Shown here: piece after piece, positions 1 through 9,831 of the stretch
How the letters are laid out: each line of letters begins with the position of its first letter
Position numbering within the stretch: the first letter of the stretch is position 1
From: Pseudomonadota bacterium
GTDB taxonomy: Bacteria; Pseudomonadota; Gammaproteobacteria; JAADHS01
Reading direction: 5' to 3'
Assembly (NCBI GenBank): GCA_021821045.1
Contig: JAKACW010000004.1
Location: forward strand, 45,410 to 109,409
Length of the DNA stretch: 64,000 nt
The notes under the pieces: model-generated
What the model was told of the DNA's origin: nothing
The model's database searches: none
Seen by the model: only the letters and a program-made list of their open reading frames with translations
Program-made: the position numbers and the translations under genes

Positions 1-1213
1 CGCCATGCTCCTGAAACAGCTTCTTCAAACTGTGCTTATGGCCGCGTCCGACTGGCACGATGTGTTCACCGCCGCGGCGAAAGCGCACGGTAACGTCGCT
101 CCGTCCAGCCACCGCCCGCGACAACCCGCGACCCGGACGTTTAACCACTCGCAAAAAACCCAGCCCCGGCGGCAAAGCAAACTTTCCGACCAACGGCCAA
201 CGTTCGCAGAACGCCTCAGGCGCGTCCGGCAACGACGTGAATACAAACAGCCGATCACGGTAACGACGAAACTGTCCCCCACGCCAGGCCAGGATCGGCG
301 CGGCGTCCGGCCCCGCACGCAGCAGCTCCGGCTCCAGGCGCTCATAGATATCCGGACTCGGCGATCGAATCCCCGCCTTGCGCAACCAGCCTCGAATGGC
401 GTTTTTGCGTCGGTTATGAGGCAGTTGCAGCAACTTATCAATGTGTAGTCCGGCTGACTTTGCGTCCACGAGGCGGCGCAAGTCTTGATGGGCAAGGGTA
501 TCGATGAGATCGGCGATTTCCGCGAACCGCGCGGCACCTCGCGCCAGGATCGCGCCGGCCTCCGGCCAGCGGATTTCCAGCCGCGGCATGATGTCGTGGC
601 GAACGAAGTTGCGGCCGAGCGTGGTATCGAAATTACTCGGGTCCTCAACCCAATACAGATCATGGTGTTGTGCGTACTTCTTGATGTCGGATCGCGCAAC
701 GCTCAGCAGCGGACGCGCCAACCGGCCGGCACCGAACGTTGCCAGCAACGGCATGGCGGCCAGACCGTGCGCGCCGCCGCCGCGCAACAGTTGCAGCAGC
801 ACGGTCTCGGCTTGGTCGTCGCGATGATGGGCCGTGAGAAGAATATGGGTCTCGACCACATGCCGGCGCAGGGCGGCGTAACGAGCGGACCGGGCCGCCG
901 CTTCGAGTCCGACGCCGCTGCCGCGATCCACTCTCACCGTTTCGACGATGCAATCGATGCCCAACTCGCGGCAGGTGCCGACGCAATGCTGGGCCCACGT
1001 CGCCGAATCCGGATGCAAACCATGATCGACATGAATGGCCCGCACCTCGCTCCCGTTAAGGCGCGGCGCCAATGTGGCCATGGCATGCAACAGAACATTG
1101 GAATCGCAGCCGCCGCTGTAGGCGACCCAATACACTGCGGGCGTCGGCAAACTGCTCAGGATCTCGTGCAAGTACTGCGGAGAAAATTCGCGATGTGCCG
1201 CGCCCGCCGCCAT
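1..1213 (-). CDS. tilS: tRNA(Ile)-lysidine synthetase, 3' end outside window
   Basis: TilS attaches lysidine to C34 of tRNA-Ile(CAU) so that it reads AUA codons; it is a cytoplasmic ATP-dependent enzyme. The minus-strand frame is open from an ATG at 1213 to the left edge, about 404 codons, and the C-terminal end is missing. The N-terminal third carries the PP-loop ATPase motif SGGCDSN followed by HVDHGLH and TAHHRDDQAET, which are hallmarks of this family. The start lies 2 bp beyond the accA stop with no clear Shine-Dalgarno, which suggests translational coupling to accA. The accA-tilS order is conserved in many gammaproteobacteria. The identification is firm; only the C-terminal domain cannot be inspected. 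Confidence 0.95.
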   Translation of the reverse strand, partial: MAAGAAHREFSPQYLHEILSSLPTPAVYWVAYSGGCDSNVLLHAMATLAPRLNGSEVRAIHVDHGLHPDSATWAQHCVGTCRELGIDCIVETVRVDRGSGVGLEAAARSARYAALRRHVVETHILLTAHHRDDQAETVLLQLLRGGGAHGLAAMPLLATFGAGRLARPLLSVARSDIKKYAQHHDLYWVEDPSNFDTTLGRNFVRHDIMPRLEIRWPEAGAILARGAARFAEIADLIDTLAHQDLRRLVDAKSAGLHIDKLLQLPHNRRKNAIRGWLRKAGIRSPSPDIYERLEPELLRAGPDAAPILAWRGGQFRRYRDRLFVFTSLPDAPEAFCERWPLVGKFALPPGLGFLRVVKRPGRGLSRAVAGRSDVTVRFRRGGEHIVPVGRGHKHSLKKLFQEHG

Positions 1214-1215
1214 CG

Positions 1216-2181
1216 CTATTTGGCGCGGCTAGTGAACTGCCCGAAAGCCATGATTTTTTCTTGCCGCTGGCGCAGCAACTCCGGAGTCGATAGGCCGCGC
1301 AATTCATCGAGCGCCGCGCATAAGGCTTGGCGCAGATTGCCGGCCATGGCATCCGGGTCGCGGTGAGCGCCGCCCAACGGTTCGTCTATCACCTTGTCCA
1401 CCAAGCCCAGCTCAAACAACCGCTTCGAGGTGATACCCAGCGCTTCCGCGGCGTCTTTAGCCTTTTCCGCGCTCTTCCACAAAATGGACGCACAGCCCTC
1501 GGGCGAGATTACCGAATAAGTGCTGTAAGAGAGCATCATGACCCGGTCGCCTACCCCAATGGCAAGCGCCCCGCCCGAACCCCCTTCGCCGATGACCGTG
1601 CAAATAATCGGGGTGCGCAACTGCGACATCACCGCCAGGTTGCGCGCGATCGCTTCGCTCTGCCCGCGCTCCTCGGCGCCAATGCCCGGGTACGCCCCGG
1701 GCGTATCGATGAGCGTGATAAGCGGCAGTTGAAACCGCTCGGCCATCTCCATCAAGCGCCGCGCCTTGCGGTAGCCTTCGGGCCGCGGCATGCCGAAATT
1801 GCGGCGAATCTTTTCTTTGGTGTCGCGACCTTTTTGCTGGCCGATGACCACCACCGGCTGACCGTCGAGCCGCGCCAGGCCGCCCACGATCGCGGGATCG
1901 TCACTGTAGACCCGATCGCCGTGCAGCTCATCGAATTCGGTGAAACAGCGCTCGAGGTAGTCGAGACTGTAGGGCCGCAGCGGATGACGCGCCATTTGCG
2001 CGATCTGCCACGCATTGAGCGAGGAAAAAATCGACTCCGTGAGCGAACGACTTTTGCCTTCGAGGCGGGCGATCTCCTCGGAGATGTTGATCTCGGCGTC
2101 CGAGCCAACGTGCCGCAGCTCCTCGATTTTTTCTTCCAACTCAGCGATAGGCTGTTCAAAATCAAGATAATTCAATTTCAT
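1216..2181 (-). CDS. accA: Acetyl-CoA carboxylase carboxyltransferase subunit alpha
   Basis: AccA is the alpha subunit of the carboxyltransferase half of acetyl-CoA carboxylase, which with AccD transfers CO2 from carboxybiotin to acetyl-CoA in fatty acid synthesis. The 321-residue product begins [12 protein letters not shown], the usual family start; a longer frame from 2238 adds 19 unrelated residues and is not preferred. Family blocks seen are the helical N-terminus rich in Glu ([11 protein letters not shown]), [15 protein letters not shown] and [15 protein letters not shown], the last forming the acyl-CoA/biotin crotonase-fold site. Length matches the family (about 320). It sits 62 bp downstream of dnaE and directly upstream of tilS on the same strand, so the three are probably one operon. 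Confidence 0.97.
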   Translation of the reverse strand: MKLNYLDFEQPIAELEEKIEELRHVGSDAEINISEEIARLEGKSRSLTESIFSSLNAWQIAQMARHPLRPYSLDYLERCFTEFDELHGDRVYSDDPAIVGGLARLDGQPVVVIGQQKGRDTKEKIRRNFGMPRPEGYRKARRLMEMAERFQLPLITLIDTPGAYPGIGAEERGQSEAIARNLAVMSQLRTPIICTVIGEGGSGGALAIGVGDRVMMLSYSTYSVISPEGCASILWKSAEKAKDAAEALGITSKRLFELGLVDKVIDEPLGGAHRDPDAMAGNLRQALCAALDELRGLSTPELLRQRQEKIMAFGQFTSRAK

Positions 2182-2243
2182 TCCGGCGACGCCATGCAAG
2201 CTAGGGGGGCTTTCTGAGACGGCATAGTTTAGCGACAAGCCGC

Positions 2244-5200
2244 TTATTTATAAACAACGCGCACGTGGGGCTCGCCCGCCAGTTCCGCCAGGCGTCCCAA
2301 CAGTTCGTCGCAGGGCCGCACGTTCCATTGCGCATCCAGCGCCAGCTCCGCCTCGGCGCCGTGGGTGCGCATCCGCACCCGCACCGGCATGGCGCCGGCG
2401 CGAAACGGCGCCAACGTCTTGGCCAGGGTATCGACGATCGCCTTATCCGACTTGCTATCGGGCAAACGGATTTCCAAGCGCTTGGCATACAGGGCCCGCG
2501 CCTCCTCGATGGTCATGATCTTATCGCCGCTGATGCGAAAGCCGCCGGAATACTCATCCATGCTGACGTTGCCCTTCACCACCAGCAAACGATCCTTGAC
2601 CAATAAATCACGATACTGGCGATAGCTCTCCGGAAATACCGCCAGTTCGATGCGGCCGGTGCGATCGTCCAAGGTGATAAACGCCATCCGGTCGCCCTTG
2701 CGGCTGTTCATGGTGCGCATCGCCACCACCAAGCCGGCGATCAACACTTCTTGGTCGCGGTCGGGTTTCAAGTCGACGATGCGGGCGGTGACGAACTGCG
2801 CCAATTCGTCCTTGTAACGATTGATAGGATGCCCGGTGAGATACAACCCGAGGGTTTCCTTCTCACCTAACAGGCGTTGTTCCTTGGACCATTCCGGAAC
2901 TTCAACGAACTGCGGCGGTGCAACGTCCGCCACGGCGCCGCCGCCGAACAAGTCCGATTGCCCCAAGGATGCATCACGGGTGGCCTGTTCCGCCGCCTGG
3001 GTCGCCGCGGTCAGATTCTCCATCAAACTGGCGCGATTGGGACCAATCTCGTCCAGCGCGCCGCAACGAATCAAGGCTTCCATCATGCGCCGGTTCAAGC
3101 GACGCAAGTCGACGCGGCGGCACAAATCGAACAAATTTTTGAACGGTCCGTTCTTCGCGCGCTCGGCGACCAAATCGTCCACCGCCGATTCGCCGACGCC
3201 TTTGACGGCGCCCAGACCGTATTGGATCCGACCGTCGTCGCGCACCGTAAACATGGTGAAACTCAGATTGACGTCGGGCGGACGCACGCTCAGTTTCATG
3301 TCGCGGCACTCGTCGATCAGCGTCACCACCTTGTCGGTGTTGTCCATGTCCGCCGACAACACCGCCGCCATGAACGCCGCGGGATAGTGCGCTTTCAGCC
3401 ATGCGGTTTGGTAAGACAACAGCGCGTAGGCCGCACTGTGAGATTTGTTAAAGCCGTAGCCGGCGAACTTTTCCATCAAGTCGAAAATGTGGGTCGCGGT
3501 TTTTTCCTCGACACCGCGCTCGGTGGAACCCTTGACGAAAATCTCGCGCTGTTTGGCCATCTCCTCGGGCTTCTTCTTGCCCATGGCGCGACGCAGCAAG
3601 TCGGCGCCGCCGAGCGTGTAACCCGCCAGTTCCTGGGCGATCTGCATGACCTGTTCTTGGTACAGAATGACGCCATAGGTGGGCTTGAGGATGGGCTCCA
3701 GCGCCGGATGGGGATAGACCACCGGCGTGCGTCCGTGCTTGCGATTGATGAAGTCGTCCACCATGCCCGATTGCAGCGGACCGGGACGGAACAACGCCAC
3801 CAGCGCCACGATGTCCTCGAAGCAGTCCGGTTGCAGCCGTTTGATCAAATCCTTCATGCCGCGGGATTCCAATTGGAACACCGCGGTGGTGGCGCAGCGT
3901 TTCAACAGCGCATAGGCGGCGACGTCGTCCAACGGAATGGTGGAAATATCCAGTGGCGCTTCGTCGGATCGCGCGCGGCGTTGATTGATGTTCTTCACCG
4001 CCCAATCGATGATGGTCAAGGTGCGCAAGCCGAGAAAGTCGAACTTCACCAACCCGACGGCTTCGACGTCGTCCTTGTCGAACTGGGTGACCGTGCCGCT
4101 GGCCCCCTGCTCGCAATAGAGAGGCGTAAAATCCGTGAGCGGCGTCGGCGCGATCACTACGCCCCCCGCGTGCTTGCCGGCGTTGCGGGTCAGGCCTTCC
4201 AAGGATCGCGCCAAGTCGATCAACCCGCGAACGTCGTCCTCTTCTTCGTAGCGCTTGCGGAGGGTTTCTTCCGATTCCAGCGCCTTGTCCAGCGTGATGC
4301 CCAACTCGAACGGAATCAATTTGGCGAGCTTGTCGACGAATCCATAAGGGTGCCCCAGGACGCGCCCCACGTCCCGCACCACCGCCTTGGCGGCCATCGA
4401 ACCATAGGTGATGATCTGCGCCACGCGGTCGCGACCGTAGCGCTGCACCACGTAGTCGATGACGCGGTCGCGGTTGTCCATGCAGAAGTCGATATCGAAG
4501 TCGGGCATGGACACACGCTCGGGATTCAAAAAGCGCTCGAACAGCAAATCGTATTTGATGGGGTCAAGATCGGTGATGCGCAACGCGTAGGCGACCAACG
4601 AACCGGCACCCGAACCGCGCCCCGGCCCCACCGGAATGTCATTGTCCTTGGCCCACTGGATGAAATCGGCGACGATCAAGAAATAGCCGGCAAAACCCAT
4701 GCTCGAAATGACGCCCAGTTCCCGATCGAGTCGGGCGGTGTAGGTCGCTTGATCCTGCTCCGACACGCCAGCCGGGAACAGCACCGCCATGCGCTGGCGC
4801 AAGCCCTCTTCGGCCAGCGTCCGGAAATGCTGCTCCATGGTCCGTTCGGCCGGAATGGGAAAGTCAGGCAGCACGGCTTTGCCCAAGGTCATGCTGAGAT
4901 TGCAGCGTTTGGCGATTTCGACGGTGTTTTCCAGCGCCTCGGGCAGATCAGAAAAAAGCTCCGCCATTTCCTGGGACGAGCGCAGATACTGCTGCTCGGA
5001 AAACTCACGCGACCGATGTGGGTCGTCCAGCGTGCGCCCATCGTGTATGCACACCCTGGCCTCGTGGGCGTCGAAATCGGTCGGCTTGATGAAATGCACG
5101 TCGTTGGTCGCCACCACGGGAACACCCTGCTCGGCGGCCAAGGCCACGGCGTCGTGCAGATACGATTCCTCGTGCTCCCGTCCCGTTCGATGCAGCTCCA

Positions 5201-5699
5201 GATAAAAGCGGTCGCCGAACAGGACCCGCCAGTCGGCCAAAAGCGATCGCGCCTGCTGGCCATCCGCCGCGAGCAGTGCGCGACCGATGTCGCCGGCGCG
5301 TCCGGCCGACAACGCGATCAAACCGTCGGCCGCGCCGTCGAACCATGCTTTCTCCACCCTGGGTTGCCCGAGGTGCTGGCCTTCGACGTAAGCCCGGGTA
5401 ATGAGGCGGGTAAGATTTAAATAGCCCGTCCGGTTCTGACATAACAAGACAATACGATCGGGACGCGACGCATCGTCGGGATTCGCCACCATCAGATCGA
5501 CACCGGCAATCGGTTTCACACCAGCCCCGAGGGCCGCGCGATAAAACTTCACCCAACCGAAAAGGTTATTCTGATCCGTCAATGCCAGCGCCGGCGTGCC
5601 TTGCGCGACAGCGGCCGCAACCAACGGTTTGATTCGCACAATTCCGTTGGCGATGGAGTATTCAGAATGGATTCGCAAGTGGACGAACTTAGGCGGCAT
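2244..5699 (-). CDS. dnaE: DNA polymerase III subunit alpha
   Basis: This is the replicative polymerase catalytic subunit. The 1151-residue protein is close to the usual 1160 residues. An N-terminal PHP domain is visible ([13 protein letters not shown] and later VVATNDVHF). The palm motif [15 protein letters not shown] at about residues 398-412 supplies catalytic aspartates. It is followed by [15 protein letters not shown] nucleotide-binding elements, a helix-hairpin-helix region ([11 protein letters not shown]) and a C-terminal OB-fold ([13 protein letters not shown]). The ATG at 5699 gives the canonical [15 protein letters not shown] start. The gene normally follows rnhB directly; here two opposite-strand response regulators lie between them. 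It has accA and tilS downstream. A 22-bp tandem duplication begins 3 bp upstream of the start codon. Confidence 0.98.
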   Translation of the reverse strand: MPPKFVHLRIHSEYSIANGIVRIKPLVAAAVAQGTPALALTDQNNLFGWVKFYRAALGAGVKPIAGVDLMVANPDDASRPDRIVLLCQNRTGYLNLTRLITRAYVEGQHLGQPRVEKAWFDGAADGLIALSAGRAGDIGRALLAADGQQARSLLADWRVLFGDRFYLELHRTGREHEESYLHDAVALAAEQGVPVVATNDVHFIKPTDFDAHEARVCIHDGRTLDDPHRSREFSEQQYLRSSQEMAELFSDLPEALENTVEIAKRCNLSMTLGKAVLPDFPIPAERTMEQHFRTLAEEGLRQRMAVLFPAGVSEQDQATYTARLDRELGVISSMGFAGYFLIVADFIQWAKDNDIPVGPGRGSGAGSLVAYALRITDLDPIKYDLLFERFLNPERVSMPDFDIDFCMDNRDRVIDYVVQRYGRDRVAQIITYGSMAAKAVVRDVGRVLGHPYGFVDKLAKLIPFELGITLDKALESEETLRKRYEEEDDVRGLIDLARSLEGLTRNAGKHAGGVVIAPTPLTDFTPLYCEQGASGTVTQFDKDDVEAVGLVKFDFLGLRTLTIIDWAVKNINQRRARSDEAPLDISTIPLDDVAAYALLKRCATTAVFQLESRGMKDLIKRLQPDCFEDIVALVALFRPGPLQSGMVDDFINRKHGRTPVVYPHPALEPILKPTYGVILYQEQVMQIAQELAGYTLGGADLLRRAMGKKKPEEMAKQREIFVKGSTERGVEEKTATHIFDLMEKFAGYGFNKSHSAAYALLSYQTAWLKAHYPAAFMAAVLSADMDNTDKVVTLIDECRDMKLSVRPPDVNLSFTMFTVRDDGRIQYGLGAVKGVGESAVDDLVAERAKNGPFKNLFDLCRRVDLRRLNRRMMEALIRCGALDEIGPNRASLMENLTAATQAAEQATRDASLGQSDLFGGGAVADVAPPQFVEVPEWSKEQRLLGEKETLGLYLTGHPINRYKDELAQFVTARIVDLKPDRDQEVLIAGLVVAMRTMNSRKGDRMAFITLDDRTGRIELAVFPESYRQYRDLLVKDRLLVVKGNVSMDEYSGGFRISGDKIMTIEEARALYAKRLEIRLPDSKSDKAIVDTLAKTLAPFRAGAMPVRVRMRTHGAEAELALDAQWNVRPCDELLGRLAELAGEPHVRVVYK

Positions 5700-5702
5700 G
5701 GC

Positions 5703-5746
5703 CGCTATTCTAGCCTAAGGCGGTCGCTATTCTAGCCTAAGGCGGT
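5703..5746. repeat. Two tandem 22-bp repeats upstream of dnaE
   Basis: The unit CGCTATTCTAGCCTAAGGCGGT occurs twice, perfectly, at 5703-5724 and 5725-5746, and a third partial copy (CGCT) begins at 5747. The repeat covers the dnaE untranslated leader. On the minus strand each copy contains TAGAAT, close to a -10 hexamer, but I see no matching -35 box at the right distance. Confidence 0.85.
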
Positions 5747-5754
5747 CGCTCTTC

Positions 5755-5795
5755 GCGGAGCGAAAATCATGATTAATTTTCGTTTATTAATCCGC
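5755..5795. promoter_or_regulatory. Nested inverted repeat between dnaE and the ANTAR regulator
   Basis: An inner inverted repeat, CGAAAAT (5761-5767) and ATTTTCG (5776-5782) with an 8-nt loop, is enclosed by an outer pair GCGGA (5755-5759) and TCCGC (5791-5795). It lies in the divergent region between dnaE and the first response regulator. It could be an operator or an RNA hairpin in the regulator's leader; no binding protein is implied by the sequence. Confidence 0.35.
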
Positions 5796-5878
5796 CAGTT
5801 ACGCATTTTGAGACATGAGCCCTCAAAAAACTCCCCGGTTGAACGATTTAGAGTAGGCGAACTAAGCGGAAACGGAAC

Positions 5879-6481
5879 ATGTCACAACGACGAATTTTGA
5901 TCATGGACGACGACGAGGAGACCCGCGACATCCTTACCGCCGGCCTGACCCAACACGGCTTCGACGTCATCGCCACCGGCAGCGCCGAAGAGGCCGTTGA
6001 AATCTGCCGCACTCAGTCGCCCGACTTAGCAATCCTCGATGTCTACATGCCTGGCGCTTCGGGCATTGATGCCGCGATCGCAATCAAGAAAGAAACCGTG
6101 ACGCCGTTTTTGTTTTTGTCCGCTTCTGATGAGAAGGATATCGTTCAGCAAGCGGTGTCGGTCGGCGCGCTCGGCTACATGGTCAAGCCCATCGATATCT
6201 TTCAGTTGATTCCCGCCGTGGAAGCCGCCCTCGTGCGAGCAACGGACATCAAAGCGTTGCGCGATGCTCAAGACAATCTCAGTCGCGCCTTAGCAGACGG
6301 GCGCGGAACCTCGGTGGCGGTAGGCCTTATCATGGAGCGTTTTCGCGTCGGCGAAGACGAGGCCTTTAATCTGCTGCGCCACCAAGCCCGCGAACAACGC
6401 CGCAAAATCTCCGAACTCGCCCAAGACATCATCGCCGCCGCAGAGAGAATCAACCTCACTCCTCTGCGCAAGGCGGAGTAA
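5879..6481 (+). CDS. Response regulator with receiver and ANTAR RNA-binding domain (first of two)
   Basis: The 200-residue protein has an N-terminal CheY-like receiver (about 5-118) and a C-terminal ANTAR domain (about 135-190, block VAVGLIMERFRVGEDEAF through ISELAQDII). ANTAR proteins such as AmiR and NasR bind paired stem-loops in nascent mRNA and prevent transcription termination. The receiver looks competent: acidic residues D10/D11, phospho-acceptor D54 in AILDVYMPG, S81 and K103 are all present. It is transcribed away from dnaE. A second ANTAR regulator follows 515 bp downstream on the same strand. No sensor kinase is adjacent, so the partner and target RNAs are unknown. The start ATG has a weak GGAA-type Shine-Dalgarno. 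Confidence 0.92.
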   Translation: MSQRRILIMDDDEETRDILTAGLTQHGFDVIATGSAEEAVEICRTQSPDLAILDVYMPGASGIDAAIAIKKETVTPFLFLSASDEKDIVQQAVSVGALGYMVKPIDIFQLIPAVEAALVRATDIKALRDAQDNLSRALADGRGTSVAVGLIMERFRVGEDEAFNLLRHQAREQRRKISELAQDIIAAAERINLTPLRKAE

Positions 6482-6996
6482 CTTCATACGCGCCATCCGT
6501 TATAACGGTCGCACATAAAGGTGGCCGTCTTTATAACAATTCCAGCTAATGTACTTTTATTGACCCGATTGGTGACAATTGCTGGCTAGGTTTTATAAAT
6601 ATGTGCTGATACACTCATGCGAAATTATGGGTTGCACCCCCGTGCGCGCAATGCCGCGGTTACGGCGACGCTCGAATGCGGGTAATGGCAACCCACGGAA
6701 AAAAAAATAAACCCTCGGACCCTTGGCACCGAGAGCGGGCAATGGACCGGCGAAATGACGCCGCGACCATAACCCGAAATGAGCAGCGAACATCAGCCGA
6801 ACCCCCGCTGAGTTCAATTGACGAAGGCCGAATCCCCGCCTTATTTGGTTCCGACAGCAAAGAAACGGATTCTTTTTGGGTGACATGGATCGTCGCTGAA
6901 GTTCAGCGGCGCGCGGTGTTTTTGCTGAAACAATAACAATCGACGCCGTTGCGAATGGCGATGCTTAATCGCTGGTAGCACGCAGGCGAGGCACAG
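6482..6996 (+). other. 515-bp gap between the two ANTAR genes with several predicted hairpins
   Basis: No convincing gene is present. Short inverted repeats on the plus strand are: CCGTTATAACGG (6497-6508); ATAAAG...CTTTAT (6515-6520 and 6529-6534, 8-nt loop); CGGCG-AAATGA-CGCCG (6748-6763), a 5-bp stem with a six-base loop; and CGCTGAA-G-TTCAGCG (6894-6908), followed about 10 nt later by a T-run. Known ANTAR targets are two stem-loops with hexanucleotide loops, so this leader is a reasonable candidate for autoregulation. The hexaloop lacks the usual G at position 4, however, and I see only one clean hexaloop. The segment is more A/T-rich than its neighbours. Confidence 0.3.
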
Positions 6997-7629
6997 ATGG
7001 ACATATCGACAATACTGATCATAGAGAAGGACAACGTCACCCGGCGCTTGATGAACCAACTGCTCACAGCGCGCGGATACGACGTGCTCGAAGCCGCCAA
7101 TCCGCGCGACGCGGAGTCTCTCGTGGAGCAGAATGTGCCGCAGCTCGCCATTGTCGAGTTCGCCGGCCCGTCCGCTGACAGCCTGGACGTCGCCCGTACA
7201 TTGCACAGTCGGCGCGGCACGCCCGTGCTGGCCAGCGCGACGGGCATCGACGATTTGGACGTTCCGAGCCTCGTCGCCGAGGGCGTTATGGGCGTGCTCT
7301 ACAAACCCTTCGAAGCGGAGCAGTTGTATGTCGCCGTTCTCGCCGCGATACAGCTTGGCGTGCGCATGGCCCACGCGCGTCACAAACAATCACAGCTTGA
7401 AATAGCCCTCACCGCGGAGCGCAACACCAGCATTGCCATCGGACTACTGATGGAGCGTTTCCGCCTCGATGCCGACAATGCATTCGAAATGCTGCGCGGC
7501 TACGCCCGCACGCGTCGCCGCCGGCTCCCCGACCTTGCTTCGGACATCGTGAACGCGGCGAACGTTCTCAACGGGCCGCAGGGGCTCATCGACGATAGCG
7601 GGCTGGCTGGACAGAAAAAGCCCCTGTAA
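6997..7629 (+). CDS. ANTAR response regulator with degenerate receiver (second of two)
   Basis: The 210-residue protein has the same receiver plus ANTAR layout as the gene upstream and aligns with it almost without gaps through the receiver. The ANTAR block (about 137-190) reads IAIGLLMERFRLDADNAFEML and continues to LPDLASDIV. The receiver has lost its phosphorylation chemistry: the phospho-acceptor aspartate is glutamate (E54, in AIVEFAGPS), the acidic pair is E10/K11, and the Ser/Thr switch position is alanine (A81); only K103 remains. This suggests a constitutively set or differently controlled RNA-binding antiterminator. Start: ATG with GAGG five bases upstream. It converges on rnhB. Confidence 0.9.
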   Translation: MDISTILIIEKDNVTRRLMNQLLTARGYDVLEAANPRDAESLVEQNVPQLAIVEFAGPSADSLDVARTLHSRRGTPVLASATGIDDLDVPSLVAEGVMGVLYKPFEAEQLYVAVLAAIQLGVRMAHARHKQSQLEIALTAERNTSIAIGLLMERFRLDADNAFEMLRGYARTRRRRLPDLASDIVNAANVLNGPQGLIDDSGLAGQKKPL

Positions 7630-7679
7630 CGAACAACGGCTTCCTTGCCGAGCGAAAGCCGCCAAGCGGGCTCGGCAAA

Positions 7680-8276
7680 TCAACCCAGGGCTGCCGAGCC
7701 CATCAACACCTGGCGCACAGGCCCGAACGACCGCCGATGATGCGCGGTTGCGCCGAAGCGCCGCAGCGACTCAAGGTGCTGTTTCGAAGGATAGCCTTTG
7801 TGCTGGGCGAAACCGTATTCCGGGAACTGCCGATCAAGATCCAGCATCAGCGCGTCGCGCGCCACCTTGGCCAGAATGGACGCCGCGGCAATCGCCGGCT
7901 CTTTTTGATCGCCCTTGACGATCGCCGTCGCCGGACAAGACAGCGCCGGACAGCGATTGCCGTCGATCAGAACGTGGCCCGGCTGGATGTGCAAACCACT
8001 CACGGCCCGTTGCATGGCAAACAACGTTGCTTGGAGGATGTTGTGTCGGTCGATCTCTGAAACGTCGCTTTCGGCGATCGCCCAGGCCAGCGCGCGCGCT
8101 TTGATCTCGACCGCCAACCCCTCACGCTGCCGCGCAGTGAGCAACTTCGAATCCGCGACCCCCGGGATGGGTCGCGCCGGGTCCAAAATCACCGCGGCCG
8201 CCACGACCGGTCCGGCCAGGGGACCCCGCCCCGCTTCATCAACACCCGCAACGAAATTCGAAATAGCGTCGTTCAC
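7680..8276 (-). CDS. rnhB: Ribonuclease HII
   Basis: RNase HII removes ribonucleotides misincorporated in DNA and RNA from RNA/DNA hybrids, using two metal ions. The signature [15 protein letters not shown] at the N-terminus holds the catalytic Asp-Glu pair; the later VLIDGN and [22 protein letters not shown] blocks are also typical. I place the start at the GTG at 8276, giving 198 residues, the normal family length, with AAGGA about 9 bases upstream. The open frame extends further to 8600, but that part has no family similarity and overlaps the 3' end of the kinase gene upstream. The gene is usually next to dnaE; here the ANTAR pair separates them. Confidence 0.93.
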   Translation of the reverse strand: MNDAISNFVAGVDEAGRGPLAGPVVAAAVILDPARPIPGVADSKLLTARQREGLAVEIKARALAWAIAESDVSEIDRHNILQATLFAMQRAVSGLHIQPGHVLIDGNRCPALSCPATAIVKGDQKEPAIAAASILAKVARDALMLDLDRQFPEYGFAQHKGYPSKQHLESLRRFGATAHHRRSFGPVRQVLMGSAALG

Positions 8277-8367
8277 CGGTTCACCGTCCTTGGCTTGGGG
8301 CGTAAACACAAGGGGGCTAGTCTGAACAAACGTCCACGGCGGGTCAACCGCGCGCACTGGGGCAACG

Positions 8368-9816
8368 TCAATTTTGCTCGACGATGCGTTGAATCTGTTC
8401 ACGCCATGCGGCGTAGCGCCCCTCGAGGAGACGATCCGTTTTGGGCGTGAACAGGGTGTCGGCGGCCGCGCCAGTGGGCGATGCTTCCCAGTAGTATCCG
8501 GGGCGCAGCAAACATGCGATGCCGCGCGCCGTAGCTTCCTTGTTGGCGGGTCGAACCACGACCATCGCGCACAAATTCGCGACCCGCTGGCAGAATCCAT
8601 CCATCATCGCCAGGCCACCGCTGATGACCAGCCGCGTCGTGACCTGTGCCGAAGCACGGACTTCGTCCAGGTTCGCGCGCGCCAGAAATACGATGCTCTC
8701 CACGGCCGCGACCCAGCGAGCCGGCCCCGCGCCTTCGCCGATAAAACGGCTAGCCAACGGGGACACCCAGAACGGCGAACCCAGACCGCCGATGCCATTA
8801 ACAAACAACGGCGGTGACCGCACCTCGTCCAACCAGCGCGCCGCCGACGCCTGCCAATGCTCTAACCCTTCCACCTCGGCAACCCAGTCGAGCGCCGCCG
8901 CCGCGCCATTAATGGTGCCCTCCACGGCATAGATCACTCGCTGTTGATCCTTGAGCACCACGCTGACGGGCAATCGCTCCACGCCCTGCGGCCGTTCAGA
9001 CCGGGGATGCTGAATAAAAGCGCCGGTGCCTGCGTTCAAGAAAATGTCGCCGGACTTCGGAATTCCATCGGCGAACAGCGCGGCCGATTGATCGCCGTTG
9101 ATCGCCCGCAAGGGTGGATGCCCGGGCAGTGCCTCGACCGGTCCGAAATCGCCGACGGTGGATACGCAACGGGGCAGCCAGCTACGCTGCAGCGAGAATT
9201 CGCTCAACAGCGCGTCGTCCCAATCGCCATTCGCAATACTCCACAGCAAGGTTCGCCCCGCATTGGCCGGATCAACCACCGCAGCCTGGGGGCCGCACAG
9301 CTGCACGGCGAGAAAGCTGGCCAACGGGCCGCAGGCCAACTCTCCGGCGTCCGCGGCGCACTTAACGGCGTCGATATGCTCCACGCACCAGGCCAGCTTG
9401 GAGGCGCCATAGTGGGCCGATGGAAACATTCCCGTTGTCTGGTGAATGGCCGCGCGCCGCGAAACCCAGCCCGCCAGCCGAGCGGCGGCGCGCGTATCTT
9501 GCCAACTGATTACTGGACTGAGCGGCGCCCCCGTGCGCTTGTTCCAGCACACAATGGACGAGCGCTGGGTCGCAAGACCGACCGCGACAACGTGCGCCAT
9601 GCGCCTCGAGCCGAGCGCGGCTTGAACATCGTTGAGAACGTGTTTAATGGAGGACGCAACCTCGTCCGCGACGTGCTCGACGAGGTCGACGCCATTGCGC
9701 TGCGTTGAAATAGGATGCTCGGCACTTGCGACACTCTGCCCCGCCGCGTCGAAAACGATTGCGCGGCTGGCGTGGCCGCCCTGATCGAGCGCCAGATACA
9801 ACCGGGGATCATCCAT
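8368..9816 (-). CDS. FGGY-family carbohydrate kinase, glycerol kinase-like
   Basis: The 482-residue protein has both FGGY ATPase-fold domains. The N-terminus [17 protein letters not shown] corresponds to the phosphate-1 loop, VISWQDTR and [11 protein letters not shown] to the family's substrate and hinge blocks, NAGTGAF to phosphate-2, and [15 protein letters not shown] to the adenosine motif. It is closer to glycerol kinase than to xylulokinase in these blocks, but the GlpK loop GTTSSR is GGHASR here, so I avoid naming the sugar. AAGGGG five bases before the ATG makes a good ribosome site. It probably forms an operon with the GGDEF gene 15 bp upstream. Nearby GDPD, GlpD-like and aldolase/SDR genes suggest glycerol or sugar-phosphate metabolism. 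Confidence 0.85.
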   Translation of the reverse strand: MDDPRLYLALDQGGHASRAIVFDAAGQSVASAEHPISTQRNGVDLVEHVADEVASSIKHVLNDVQAALGSRRMAHVVAVGLATQRSSIVCWNKRTGAPLSPVISWQDTRAAARLAGWVSRRAAIHQTTGMFPSAHYGASKLAWCVEHIDAVKCAADAGELACGPLASFLAVQLCGPQAAVVDPANAGRTLLWSIANGDWDDALLSEFSLQRSWLPRCVSTVGDFGPVEALPGHPPLRAINGDQSAALFADGIPKSGDIFLNAGTGAFIQHPRSERPQGVERLPVSVVLKDQQRVIYAVEGTINGAAAALDWVAEVEGLEHWQASAARWLDEVRSPPLFVNGIGGLGSPFWVSPLASRFIGEGAGPARWVAAVESIVFLARANLDEVRASAQVTTRLVISGGLAMMDGFCQRVANLCAMVVVRPANKEATARGIACLLRPGYYWEASPTGAAADTLFTPKTDRLLEGRYAAWREQIQRIVEQN

Positions 9817-9831
9817 GACTACCCCTTGGAC

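Noticed and set aside
2877..5420. 847-codon plus-strand open frame opposite dnaE
   Set aside because: It is antisense to a firmly identified DnaE, has no domain pattern and shows the His/Arg/Gln-rich composition typical of antisense frames in GC-rich genes.
6676..6936. 86-codon open frame between the two ANTAR genes
   Set aside because: No family features, no clear ribosome site, polar and charged composition without a pattern. It lies in a region of hairpins that looks like leader RNA.
8277..8600. Longer N-terminus for rnhB reaching 8600
   Set aside because: It overlaps the kinase gene's 3' end, gives about 108 residues with no family similarity, and the GTG at 8276 yields the standard length with a ribosome site.
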